A stretch of DNA of 64,000 bases from Semisulcospira habei (GCA_036245525.1 BTPG01000006.1:70424058-70488057), one strand, 5' to 3'. Positions 22,437-33,413 are shown, numbered from the stretch's first letter. A program made the numbers and translations. Notes: a model not told the origin generated them from the letters alone.

Positions 22437-22720
22437 TAGTGTGCGGAGTCGGGAGTTCGAGGCGCGGGTTCCCAGGAGGGAACGCGCTTGGACCAAGCCT
22501 TATGCCAGGCAGAGAACCCATCTCGCTACAGAGCTCGGTTCGGAGAGGCGTGCTTCGCGCCTCCATGGTCAACCGGTCCCCACTCGTCTCCTAGGAAGGC
22601 CTTGGATCCTCCTCGGCCGCTGCGAACCCGCCTCGCCACAGAGTCCGGCTCGCGGAGACATTCTCACACGCACACCACGTCACGACACGTTTCGGGATCC
22701 TCTCTTCGCTCGAAGTCGGA
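22437..22720. repeat. Internal direct repeat of element B, copy 2
   Basis: Second copy of the block at 19904-20187, offset 2533 bp. Both end near GGGATC-CTCTTCG-TCGAA. Confidence 0.85.
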
Positions 22721-23216
22721 CCGCCACCCTCGCTCTCCCTCGCGAGCGTAACAAGGATCGAGCTTCTCCTCGTCACTAGGAATAACAGCCCTGAAGCTAC
22801 AAGTCAGATGATCTTCCTGACGACGCTCAGTCATGCGATCCGATTCCAGGATCCCTCCCGCAGCGAGCTTAGAGGCTAATTAAGTCCTATCAGCTACGTA
22901 CAGGGCCACGAACGTCACAGTCGTCAGGAACTGTGCTGTCTTCCACTTCGTGGCTACTGTAGGGCTCGCGGGCATGTTCTCTCGCTCACAGAGTTTCCCA
23001 GTCCAGCGGGGCCACTCGCTCTGGTGGGGGAACTGCTCCGGGGCTCCTCTTCCTCCTGGCGCTTCAGCGCCGTAGGTTACACCTCCCCAGGGTCGTCGGG
23101 AATTTGCGTTTGGGAGGACGGCCCTTGGGGCCCCAAGGTGTGCTAGTGCGCGGCACCCTCCTCCTATTCGTGATTCTCCCATAAGGTCATGTCATCGGTA
23201 ATGTTTTTGATGAAAT

Positions 23217-23530
23217 AAATGCATTTTTCTTTAAAAGGTATTTTTTCGAAAAATACTTACCGATGACATGACCTTATGGGAGTGTCTACTACTTACTCAA
23301 TTCTAGCCTAAGTACTCGTTGTGTTAACACACAACCCGGGAGGCACTTGGGGAACCCCGAGGGGGCCAAGAGTTGTCTCCCGATACTCCCCATCCGGAAC
23401 AGAGTACCCATAATTCCTCAGTCAGGATACTTAGCTTACCAGCGGCAAGCGGGGCCGGTGGGAGGGTCGTCCGAGTCATGTCATCGGTAAGTATTTTTCG
23501 AAAAAATACCTTTTAAAGAAAAATGCATTT
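23217..23530 (+). mobile_element. Mini-DIRS element M1 (B leader plus short right end)
   Basis: Ends are inverted: AAATGCATTTTTCTTTAAAA then the palindrome GTATTTTTTCGAAAAATAC and CTTACCGATGACATG on the left; the reverse complement on the right ends near 23530. Inside, 23256-23430 copies B's first ~175 bases (17295-17470). The sequence then switches after TACTTAG to a ~55-base right end containing AGCGGCAAGCGGGGC and GGGAGGGTCGT. No coding capacity. Confidence 0.75.
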
Positions 23531-23541
23531 TAAGGAAACAA

Positions 23542-23835
23542 ATGAATTTTTCTCTAAAATGTATTTTTTCGAAAAATACTTACCAATGACATTACTCGAA
23601 GGACCCTCCCACCTGCCCCGCTTGCCGCTAGTCAGCTAAGTAAACAGACTGGCGGGAATCTGGTGAGCGATTGCCCGGATGGGGATGAAAGGGAGGCTAC
23701 CCGGGATTGTTGCCTCCCCTGCCTTATAGGCACACAACCAAATTTGGCTAAAATTGTGCTAGCTAAGACACGTCCCTAAAAGTAATGTCATCGGTAAGTA
23801 TTTTTCGAAAAAATACATTTTAGAGAAAAATTCAT
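23542..23835 (-). mobile_element. Mini-DIRS element M2 (A leader plus short right end)
   Basis: Inverted ends ATGAATTTTTCTCTAAAATG, then GTATTTTTTCGAAAAATAC and CTTACC. Read on the minus strand it begins with element A's leader (matching 9836-10010) and switches after TACTTAG to the same right end as M1 (AGCGGCAAGCGGGGC ... GGGAGGGTC). M1 and M2 lie tail to tail, about a dozen bases apart. Confidence 0.75.
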
Positions 23836-23844
23836 ATTTCATCC

Positions 23845-23870
23845 AAACGTGCAATTTGACCTACTTCTGA
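23845..23870. repeat. Outer inverted repeat, right copy
   Basis: AAACGTGCAATTTGACCTAC plus CTTCTGA is the inverse of 9708-9735 with a few changes. Confidence 0.5.
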
Positions 23871-24219
23871 TTCCCAGAAATCGTCTCTTTTTGCCGCAAT
23901 TTTTTGATGGCCCTGACCGCACGTTTTCTTTGTAAATTACTTGACTAATACATATAACAAACTTACAAACTTTGAATATTTAACGTAAGAAAGTGTATGT
24001 TCCCAGGCATTTTGTTATATATCCGAAGTTTACTGTATGCAGATTTTTGATAAAGTGAATCTCCGTATCTGTACACCATAGGCATTAGTAGAGCGCACAT
24101 ATTTTTGTAGACAGAGTGGGCACCAGCATGGCCATACAGGATCACCTTGTTTTGAGCAACCATCCTTATGATGTACCCCCTGTCATTAAAAAGACCATCA
24201 TTAAGGCGTCTGTGGCCAC

Positions 24220-24311
24220 TTAACCCTTTGCGTGTCGGTAGCGGTTTTAGTCACGATGATTCTGACAGGAATCATCGCGACTAGAACTGCTACCGACACA
24301 CAAAGGGTTAA
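24220..24311. repeat. P5 hairpin element, TTAA to TTAA
   Basis: TTAACCCTTTGCGTGTCGGT pairs with ACCGACACACAAAGGGTTAA; the inner stem continues through TAGTCACGATGATTC / GAATCATCGCGACTA. 92 bp. It sits inside a different repeat (GACCATCATT ... AATAATGTCC), whose empty site would be a single TTAA. The CCCTTTG end and TTAA target fit piggyBac-type termini. Confidence 0.8.
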
Positions 24312-24384
24312 ATAATGTCCTTCAATGACAGATGACTAACTCTTGTCTTTCAAGATGGCTCGAAAGGGAGTACCTGTCTTTTAA

Positions 24385-24585
<201 letters not shown>

Positions 24586-24681
24586 TGATACGTCTGCTGA
24601 ACCCCTTCTGTGCTGGTGGATGGGGATGGTGTTTTTGAAAGCATTGTAAATTTACTGTTAAAGATCTCCAAGTGATTTCAA

Positions 24682-24746
24682 CAAGAGGCAAAGATACTCA
24701 ATGGCCCCCGCAACTGTGGGGGCCCATGAGGATCTGTGCCTCTTGC
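24682..24746. repeat. P2 hairpin, diverged
   Basis: CAAGAGGCAAAGATACTCA and ATGGCCCCCGC pair with GTGGGGGCCCAT and GGATCTGTGCCTCTTG. Intron 5. Confidence 0.7.
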
Positions 24747-24830
24747 AGTTGTGTGGTGTTCAGTTTTTCTTGGCAGTGTAGGGGTCAATAGAGGTACTAG
24801 TTAGCCAGACATGAACAGCTGTGTGATCAC

Positions 24831-25025
24831 TTAACTCATTTCACCACCCCATTGCCACATTTCCAAAATGACTGTGTACCAGTAGCAGGACATGGATCTA
24901 CCTTGTTAATTCAAGGGTAGTGCCAGTTTAGCTTGGAGCCAGAAGGCGCCAAGTTAGTCTGGCACTGCCCTTGAATTATGGTGGATGTATCTCCTGCTGT
25001 AGGGCATCGGGGCTAAATGGGTTAA
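24831..25025. repeat. Shell-alpha element with P1 core
   Basis: Starts TTAACTCATTTCACC and ends GGGGCTAAATGGGTTAA. The core hairpin is TTCAAGGGTAGTGCCAGTTT near 24909 with TTAGTCTGGCACTGCCCTTG. Both arms carry GTAGTGCC-type bases. Intron 5. Confidence 0.7.
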
Positions 25026-25441
25026 TTAAAACTTAAGCATGAGATCAGAAAATCTATATTTGGTGGATATTTTGATGCAGAGCCATAGAGTAATTCTTCT
25101 CTGAGTTGCTATCAGGATATGAATACTTGCACCCGCTCATAGAAAATTAGAAGCAGGGGAACTTTTTTTCTGTAGGGAGGCTGACTGCTACAACAATGCA
25201 AAAGCACACATGTAAATGTATGTTATTTAAAGGCTGCAGTGTATTCTGGCTGCAAACATATAGCCAATGATCATTGTTATTACAGTAGAACCTGTTTTTA
25301 GTGACCACCCTTTGGGAGATCACAGGGTTGTTATTAAAGACCATCATTTGTGTGGCTGTAGCCACCTGAGTGATGGTCTGTAATGACAGGTGACACTTCT
25401 TGCCTTTCAAGACTTCTTTCGAGAGAGCATCTGTACATCTT

Positions 25442-25533
25442 TTAACCCTGTGTGTGTCAGTAGCAGTTTTAGTCATGATGATTCCTTCAGGAATCATCAT
25501 GACTAAAACTGCCACCGACACGCACAGGTTTAA
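25442..25533. repeat. P5 hairpin element
   Basis: TTAACCCTGTGTGTGTCAGT pairs with ACCGACACGCACAGGTTTAA; the inner stem AGTCATGATGATTCC / GGAATCATCATGACT is perfect. It is preceded by a relative of the repeat that hosts the P5 copy at 24220. Confidence 0.75.
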
Positions 25534-25588
25534 ATCATATTCATATAAAGGGTTTTCTACTACTGTAATTCTGTTTGACATGCTGCAG

Positions 25589-25662
25589 AGACGTATCCCG
25601 CTGCATGCTACAGGCAAGTGGGGGATCAGTTTGTTATTGAACCCGACAAGGAGGCAGGACAG
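25589..25662 (+). CDS. JMJD7: JMJD7 coding exon 6
   Basis: Acceptor ATGCTGCAG ends at 25588, donor GTTAGTG starts at 25663. It codes residues 209-233, beginning ETYPAACYRQVGDQFVIEPD and ending KEAGQ, closing in phase 0. It corresponds to the variable strand-loop before the VPWIPLDP block of human JMJD7. Confidence 0.95.
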
Positions 25663-25742
25663 GTTAGTGGTTTTGTCGGCATGTTTAACCCCATGGCTGT
25701 TACTGATGATATCACTCGGTGGAAAGGATGCAAAACTTTAAC

Positions 25743-25833
25743 CCCTGGACTGCTACTGATGATAACGCTCGGCAAAAAAGCCTTGTAATTACACGTCTTT
25801 TCCGCCGAACGTTATCATCAGTAGCTGTATATT
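25743..25833. repeat. Hairpin P10
   Basis: CTGCTACTGATGATAACGCT and CGGC pair with GCCGAACGTTATCATCAGTA and GC. Related to 63776-63856 at the right edge, where arms read ACTGACGATACCGACCGGC and its near inverse. Confidence 0.7.
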
Positions 25834-26005
25834 TTAAAGGGTGTCAAGGTCCATGCAAAATAGACCAGTTTCAGTTCAATTTCTTGGAAATGGTGAACTT
25901 TTACCTGTAGTTTCTGGGGAGCAGAGAAGTTTTAGGCCGTTTTCTCTCCACCATGATGAATTAAAAGTACAAGGATGCTTCCCGTGATGTGTACTATAGT
26001 GTTAA

Positions 26006-26226
26006 AAGTATGGGTCCTGTAGGACCCACATCATCGGGACATGGATAACCATTTAAATCACTCTTTGAAAATATGGGTCCTTTAGGACCCACATCAACGG
26101 AACAGGGATAACCAGTTAAATCGCTCTTTAAAAAATATGGGTCCTGTGGGACCCACGCCATCGGGCAGGGATAACCAGTTAAATCGCTCTTTGAAAAATA
26201 TGGGTCCTGTAGGACCCACGTCATCG
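26006..26226. repeat. Four ~62-bp tandem units with TGGGTCCT hairpin
   Basis: ATGGGTCCTGTAGGACCCAC or a variant recurs four times with spacing about 62-64. Each is followed by (AT)CATCG and GGATAACCA-TTAAATC. The core is a perfect inverted repeat in every unit (TGGGTCC / GGACCCA). Intron 6. Confidence 0.85.
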
Positions 26227-26467
26227 TTCGTGTGTAATCCAAAGCATGGTCCGGTGAAGGTTAATCCATTTAGCCCCTAAACACTGGTAAATAGTTGTGG
26301 GTGACACCTCCAGAAGTTGGGAAATTTGGTTATTAATGTGGGTTAAATGTGTTAAAGCTTTTCCAGTGTGTATCTTTGCAGCCTTGTTTGTCTATTTCCA
26401 TAATAACCAGTATATGTGAGATGTCTTTGAAACCAGTGCAGGTACACAGCTCTGGTCTGCCTTGCAG

Positions 26468-26540
26468 GTTATCCACAACAGCCACAGTGGGCCCGCGCAC
26501 AGTAGTGCGCACGCCCACTGTGGCCGTAGTGGGCCCGAGG
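26468..26540. repeat. GTGGGC hairpin (P8)
   Basis: CCACAGTGGGCCCGCGCAC is followed by its near inverse, GTGCGCACGCCCACTGTGG, and then a further GTAGTGGGCCCGAGGAC. Relatives occur near 41864-41902 and 56775-56950. Confidence 0.6.
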
Positions 26541-26833
26541 ACCTTTGCTTACTGTGTCATGAGCACCTGTGCCTACAGGGGCTCATGGGGATCTATGCCC
26601 CATGCACATGTGTACTGTTCATTGTATATCAACAGTGAATGGATTAGAGTGAGTACTGACTGAATTTGTTGAGATGAGTACTGTCATCTAGCGTCACGTC
26701 ATTTTTATTTTTCCCCATCTTCGCATGGCACTCTAATATCAGTCCATCTCCTGTCATGTCATCCCATCATTCCAGACATGCCGCATCCAGATACGCAACT
26801 ATTTGTTGCACATCTGGATTGGGCACATCTTAA

Positions 26834-27052
<219 letters not shown>

Positions 27053-27843
27053 TAGTTGTTGTCGTAGTATGATGCAATCACACCAGACACACTCACATAG
27101 GGTTCTTGTAAAGAAACTTCACTCAGCTGCAACTAGTCTTACATGGTACAAGGTCGTAGACCACACTGGAGTAACAGTTCCAACAGTACTTTATTCTCAC
27201 GATGCAATCTCAGCACAATGCATCCACAAATGCATCAATACGTTGGTACACTGTCTCATACAATGCATCTGCAGTTTTGATATGCTGTGTCTCCCATACA
27301 ATGCACACACATAATTCCCTAACGCCTCCTTTTATACTATTACAGATTTCCAGAACAATCCCGCAAACTACACAACTCAACCAATCAGAAAGGAAAACGT
27401 AACCATAACTCATTTATATGCATTATAAAAAACACTCTTGATCTGTCTACAATCTTTCACTAACATCTAGGTGCATTCATTAAATATTTCAAAATGTAGC
27501 CAACGTGTACTACAAAACTTTGACCTCATATTTGAGGTCACTAGAATGAGCGCGCCTGTTCCAGAGCCTCCAAGTAAAATCTAGGCCAGACTTTGCAACA
27601 ATGTATCAAAATTTGCAACATTCTGGCTACACAACAAAAATCGATGGCAATTCTCCAGCCAAAAGAAAATGAACCACACTGAAAAGGTACGTGATTCTTA
27701 TCCAAAATAACTCAATTGAATATCGGATCTTTCCTGTGATCAACACACACATGATCTAAAAAGACTAACACTAACACAAACGTAACAGTTTCAGCCCTTT
27801 TCATTTGATACACCCATTGCTTGAAATAAATCTGACTATGATA

Positions 27844-27907
27844 ATTCAAGGGTGGTGTCAAAATAGCTTGGCACCTGAGGCGCCAAGCTATTCTGGCACC
27901 ACTCTTG
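27844..27907. repeat. P1 hairpin in shell beta
   Basis: TTCAAGGGTGGTGTCAAAAT pairs with ATTCTGGCACCACTCTTGA; the inner stem AGCTTGGC / GCCAAGCT is perfect. The shell runs about 27785-28012 and ends CCTCAGGATGTAATGGG. Confidence 0.7.
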
Positions 27908-27912
27908 ATCTA

Positions 27913-28490
27913 AAATGCTTGATCAATCTCCTAATCTGTAATGTAGCCTTTACTGGACGTACACTAAGCAAAGTTGTTATAAAAAAAATCAGCCTCAGGA
28001 TGTAATGGGTGAAGACAGTTATTATAATGGTCTTATATAATATGTTTTGTTAGATGAAGATATTGTCTGTAAAGATAGTCCACAACCCATTATGCTGTGA
28101 CACTTTACAGCAAACTAGTAATGTTAAATATTGATACAGATTCACTGCCAGCTACAATCTCATCTTGGTTTTGTTATGATTGCAGTTGATATGGCCTTGG
28201 CCACATGTGCCCTAGGCCACTTTTACTGCGCTCATCACAAAACTGTGACGACATAGATTAATTGCGATAGTTCAAAGGCAATGACAGAATATAGCCGTGT
28301 GCATGTTAGGCTAGTCTGGTTTTTCTCTTTACTTGAAAGCTTCAAGCTAAAAGATCACCTCCAAAAAAAATCAATCATAACCCTTGCAAAATTTATTCAG
28401 TACTGGTACCAGTGTTGCCTGTTGAGATGTACTACATTCAGATACTTTGGCATAAAGCTGCTTGTCTGAACGCAGCACGCCTTAGCTGTG
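27913..28490. other. JMJD7 intron 7, part without recognised feature
   Basis: Beyond the end of the shell-beta element, no repeat family or coding sequence was recognised here. 27033-27780 and 28700-29920 likewise show nothing beyond short CACGTGA palindromes near 29164-29186 and an A-rich run at 29645-29658. Confidence 0.4.
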
Positions 28491-28695
28491 TTAACCTAAT
28501 TTAGCCCCGATGCCTTACAGCAGGAGATGGATCGACTTTAACAATTCAAGGGTGCTGCCAGATTAGCTTGGCACCATCAGGCGCAAGCTAATCTGGCACT
28601 ACTCTTGAATTATCATGGCTGATCTGTCTCCAGCAACTGGTGCATAGGTGTTAGGTGACACCTCCAAAGTGCAGCTTTGGGGTTAAATGGGTTAA
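28491..28695. repeat. Shell-alpha element with P1 core
   Basis: Starts TTAACCTAATTTAGCCCC and ends GGGGTTAAATGGGTTAA. The core near 28542-28613 has CAGATTAGCTTGG pairing with CAAGCTAATCTG. About 205 bp; same layout as 35222, 48330 and 54052. Confidence 0.75.
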
Positions 28696-30841
28696 TATGA
28701 GCTGCCTGTGTTGCAGCTGACACTGACTGGAAATGGGAGCTAAGGACTGATAGTCTAGCAGCTGCCCTTCATAGATGATCAGCCGTTTACGAGATAGTGA
28801 TTTTCTAGAGAGTAACAAAGGTTTGGGTATATCAAAATGAAGTCTAGTATGAATAAAAGCAGTGCGCACTCGTTTTAAACCGCCGGAGGATGGAGACATT
28901 TTTCTGTAGCACATTTTGTTTCCAGTATGGCTGCAGACGAAACCAGGACCTTCGCGGCCATGTTTACAGGGGATCAGTAGTTTACACGGGTCTCATTGTT
29001 CCTGTATTCAATGGTAGTATGCACCATATGTCACTTAAAAGGATTTCATTTTTTAAAGTAATATTTTCACACTTAGATATATTAAGAGAAGAAACAATTA
29101 CGAAAACGCTTGCCTTGAACACAAAATTAATATCGTTTCGCAACAATAAGGTATCCCAAAATCACGTGATCAAAACATCACGTGACGCCACGACCTCTCT
29201 GCGGACGTGAATTTCTGTGTGCCGACGGGTTCTTTTTTATTTGTTCTACATAAGCTTGTTTGTTTGAAAAAAAAAAGCAAACGTGTCAAGTTGCTGTGTG
29301 CATTTTTACGGCTTGATAAAGGTTTGTCACGTTTATTTCCATTCACTTTACCATCGCTTTGCCCGTTTCATTTCGACAACACAGCACCAAAACAAAACGT
29401 AACCCACAACACAAACGTTATCTTCAAAACCTATGCTGCATTCTGTAAAAGAAAAAGAGTGCCACACCACTTGGTTTTAACTGTCATGGCTGAGCAAAGT
29501 TTCGGAACTTGATTAATTATTTTATGCAGCAGTAACATTTATTTTAATCAGTTGCACTGACAAGCTATGTTGTGATGTGCGATCACTGCCAGTGCCAATT
29601 TTGCAGTCTCAGTGATCACTGATGGTACAGTACACTTCACACTGAAAAAAAAAAAATACACAGTACAATATGAACACGCTTGGAAGTTCATGCAATGCTT
29701 TGTTTAAAATTGAACCCTATCTTGCTAGCAGTAGCCTACTGCACAAAAGAGAAACTTATTTTGCTGCTGTGTTATTTGCAGTTTGTCTGCATATAGACAT
29801 TTGCAGTTCGCTGCAAGGATTCTTAGCAGCTGACATTAGCACTGACATATTGGGATTAAAACGACAAAGAAAACGGAGAAAGGTGACACAGAGATGATTT
29901 AATAAATCAGTCAAGTGATCAAATGAATGAGATATCTATGTTTTATGATAAACAGCTAGTTATGGGAGGGGGGGGGGGGGGGGGAAGGAGGCACATACTT
30001 TATAATGTACACGTACTATTTTTTTCAGTGTTTCCATCACCCATTCATAACGCCATTAGACTCGATGAGTTGTCATGTTTTGAGTGGTTTACAAAATACA
30101 TGTACTTGTTGCTGTTACATTATCTTCTTACTGGTTTTGACATTTCGCTGTAAGATTTACAGTCACATACTTTAAGCGTGTTCCCCCTAACGCACACAGA
30201 GGTTGACTGTATCATTGATATGTGTGTGTAGGTAGCGTTTGGTTTTGTTTGAGGTGGCAGTTTTGGCCTCACCTTTAAGTTTGGTGTCGCTGTGCATGTG
30301 GCCACCAGTACTATTTACAGAACTGATGACTGCATGTGCAGGCTAGTTCACGGTATCAAAATGTGAACTGGGCAGCCTATTGTTTGAAGTGATCAGTGGT
30401 AGCAACATCCATGATGTATGTGTGCATTTGGCCACTGGTGCTGTTTACAGAACTAGTGGCTGAGTAGGCATATTATTATTAGTAATGTTATTGTTATCAG
30501 GTGTGGCCTTATCTCTAAGTTTTGGTGCCCCTGTGCATGAGGCCAACAGTACTTTTCACAGAACTGATGGCTGCATGTGCAGTGTGGTTAACTGGACACA
30601 TGAAATTTGTAGGTGGGCAGCTAAAATACAGGCAGTCAATACAAGCCACTTGCTTAACCTGAAGTCTCTATATATAGATTTTACAGTCCACTAATGCCCA
30701 TCAGTATACAATTGTGCATGTCTTTTGTGGGTATTCTGTGGTTTTGTATGTGGGCTGGGGTTGAAAGTGGGGCGGTATGGCACCTATTACCATGTATGTA
30801 CAAAACCTTCATTACAAACAAACATAAATTAATAATTTTAA

Positions 30842-30895
30842 TAAATAGTTATTTGGGTTTAACGCCGCGCGGTAGACTACGGCCATCTCATGGCA
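30842..30895 (+). mobile_element. GGGTTTAACGCC SINE fragment
   Basis: TTATTTGGGTTTAACGCCG then CTACGGCCATCTCATGGC. Relatives lie at 32616-32670, 44305-44352 and, on the other strand with an (AACT)n tail, 60755-60850. The family is widespread in molluscs, which supports the clade call. Confidence 0.6.
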
Positions 30896-31264
30896 GTTAA
30901 ATAAATAAGATAAAGTAAGTCAAAGATACCTGGGACATAAGAATGCTAAGTAAAGTATAGATTATGATCATGCACAGATGTACATTGGTGGATGTTCTGC
31001 GGTTTTGTGTGTGTAACTGGATTGGGGTTGGGAGCGAGTGATACTGCACCTATTACCATGTACGTGTATAAGACATAAGACATTTATTCACCAAGTAAAA
31101 CGTTACAAGGATTTTTGTGTAGCATGGCGACAGTAAAATATGTCCTCACTTGTAGGGCATTCATCATGTCATACACTTAGTTGGCGATCATCCTATATAC
31201 AGCACTAAAAGATAGATAAACACAATATTAAACACAAATCAGTCATATGTCACAAATCATGGAA

Positions 31265-31492
31265 TCACGTTGTTCCGTGCATGGTGATGTATTGAGGACA
31301 GCTTCTGGAAAAAAAAATGCATCTGAATCGAGAGGTTCTGGCTTTAAAAGCACGAAACCGCCGGCCAGAGGGCAGAAGCTCGAAGAGATGATTGGCTGGG
31401 TGTGACAGATCTGACAGAATAGTACTGGTGGCCACATGCACAGGGGCACCATGGTGTATGTTCTTGAGCTGTATGCTGATGTGTATGTACAA
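31265..31492 (-). pseudogene. LINE reverse-transcriptase ORF C-terminal fragment
   Basis: The minus frame reads HLFELLPSGRRFRAFKARTS followed by RFRCIFFSRSCP. LLPSGRRFRAL-RTSRFR-SFFP is the familiar C-terminal end of many invertebrate non-LTR ORF2 proteins. 5'-truncated, inserted in the intron-7 array. Confidence 0.65.
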
Positions 31493-31656
31493 AACCTACA
31501 TTACAAACAAACAAAACAAAACAAACAAACAAAATAAATAAATAATTTAAATAAATAAGATAAAGTAAGTCGAAGGTACCTGGGACATATGCATGCTAGG
31601 TAAAGGATAGATTAAAAATTATGAACATACACAGATGTGTATGTCCTTCTTTTGGA

Positions 31657-32045
31657 CCCCACCCGGGTCTGCCCTGGGGGACTTGGGTGGGGTTAGGTAC
31701 TTTTTAGTTCCCAGGGTCACCCTGGTCAGCCCCACAGGGTGAGTTTTTCTCTCTATTCTGGGGCATGTGTTTCTGTCTACCCGAGGTCCATTCACCTGTA
31801 TTTGCCTTTTTAAAACTCTCCCTACTGTCTGCGCTGCCTGTAGCTCTTGATATTGGATGTGTGTTGCTAAATGGTCTTAGCTTTATTTAGGCCCCATGTG
31901 TTAGGTTTATTTAATGTATTTGACCGGCTGGCGACATACATTCAATGTTCTGTTTAGTTGTTTTTTTTCACAAGCAGTGCAGGCACGTCCTGAGAAAGCC
32001 TTGTTGCTGTCGGGACGTTAAGCAATGTACAATCAAATCAAATCA
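31657..32045 (+). mobile_element. ~390-bp retroposon R390, copy 1
   Basis: From CCCACCCGGGTCTGCCCTGG to GTCGGGACGTTAAGCAATGT and an AATC-type tail. It is flanked by the direct repeat CCTTCTTTTGG at 31645-31655 and 32047-32057, a target-site duplication. No long ORF; probably a SINE or the 3' end of a LINE. Confidence 0.8.
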
Positions 32046-32161
32046 ACCTTCTTTTGGTAGGTGTTCTGCGGTGTTATGTGTGTATTTAGGTAAGGGTTGG
32101 GAGCAGGCAGTATGGCACCTATTACCATCTATATATGTGTATATTTTCTTGTTTGCTGATG

Positions 32162-32547
32162 CCCCCACCCGGGTCTGCCCTGGGGGACTTGGGTGGGGTT
32201 AGGTACTTTTTAGTTCCCAGGGTCACCCTGGTCAGCCCCACAGGGTGGGTTTCCTTTCTATTCTGGGGCATGTGTTTCTGTCTACCCTTGGTCCATTCAC
32301 CTGTATTTGTCTTTTTAAAACTCTCCCAACTGTCTGCACTGCCTGTAGCTCTTGATGTTGGATGTGTGTTGCTAGACAGTCTTAGCTTTATTTAGGCCCC
32401 ATGTTGTAGGTTTATTTAACGTATTTGATCGGCTGGCGACATACATTCAATTTTCTGTTTAGTTTTTTTTTTCACAAGCAGTGCAGGCACGTCCTGAGAA
32501 AGCCTTGTTGCTGTCGGGACGTTAAGCAATGTACAATCAATCAATCA
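32162..32547 (+). mobile_element. ~390-bp retroposon R390, copy 2
   Basis: Same element as copy 1 with few differences. The flanking duplication TTTGCTGATG lies at 32152-32161 and 32551-32560. Confidence 0.8.
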
Positions 32548-33049
32548 TTGTTTGCTGATGTGTATGTACAAAACCTTCATTACAAGCAAACAAAATAAAT
32601 AAATAATTTAAATATATACTTATTTGGGTTTAATGTCGAGCAGGCGACCAATGCCATCTCATGGCGGTTAAATAAAAAAGATAAAGTAAGTCAAGATACC
32701 TGGGACATATGAATGCTCAGTAAAGGATAGATTATGAACATGCACAGATGTAAGTGTCGTTTGGTGGGTGTTCTCTGGTTGTGGAGTGGGGTTGGGAGTG
32801 GGCATTATTACCATATATGTGTATGTGAACATCAGCATATGAACAAAACCTACTTTTCAAACAAATAAAAATAAATAATAAATTTAAATAACTAGGACAT
32901 ATGAATACCAAGTAAAGGATATATTATGAACATGCACAGATGTTTGTTCTGTGGTTTTGTATGTGGGGTGGGGAGCGGGTGGTATGCACCTATTACCATA
33001 TGTGTACATGTTATGTTCACATCATATATGTGTATATGTATGTTCTCAT

Positions 33050-33413
33050 ACCCACCCAGGTCTACCCTGGGCGACTTGGGCGGGGTTAACTACTTTTTAG
33101 TTCCCAGGGTGACCCTGGTCAGCCCCACAGGGTGGGTTTTCCCCTCTATTCATGGGCGTGTGTTTCTGTCTACCCTTGGTACATTCACCAGTATTTACCT
33201 TTTTTAAACTCTTCCTACTGTCTGCACTGCTTGTAGCTCTTGATATTGGATGTGTGTTGCTAAAGGGTCTAGTTAGGTTTATTTAGTGTATTAGACCAGC
33301 TGGCGACATACATTCAATATTCTGTTTAGTTTGGGTTTTTTCACAAGCAGTGCAGGCACGTCCTGAGAAAGTCTTGTTGCTGTCGGGACGTTAAACAATG
33401 TACAATCAATCAT
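33050..33413 (+). mobile_element. ~390-bp retroposon R390, copy 3
   Basis: Same element, more diverged (CCCACCCAGGTCTACCCTGG, tail AATCAATCAT). No clear target duplication was seen. Confidence 0.75.

Larger units (their letters stand above)
17278..23220 (+). mobile_element. DIRS-like retroelement B (decayed)
   Basis: 5.9 kb bounded by a long inverted repeat: ATTTATTTCATCAAAAACAT on the left, then TACCGATGACATGACCTTAT (to 17321); the reverse complement ends at 23220. A gag-like cysteine block sits near 19460-19600 (+). An RNase H tail-like block (DLFDTRW ... DG) is near 22100-22260 (+). A recombinase remnant lies on the opposite strand near 20460-20790. All frames are broken. 17470-19400 holds no recognisable protein apart from a 39-A run. 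Confidence 0.7.

Noticed and set aside
28915..28976. ATGGCTGCAGACGAAACC on the plus strand, like a first exon inside JMJD7 intron 7
   Set aside because: Stops after about 16 codons; no donor in frame.
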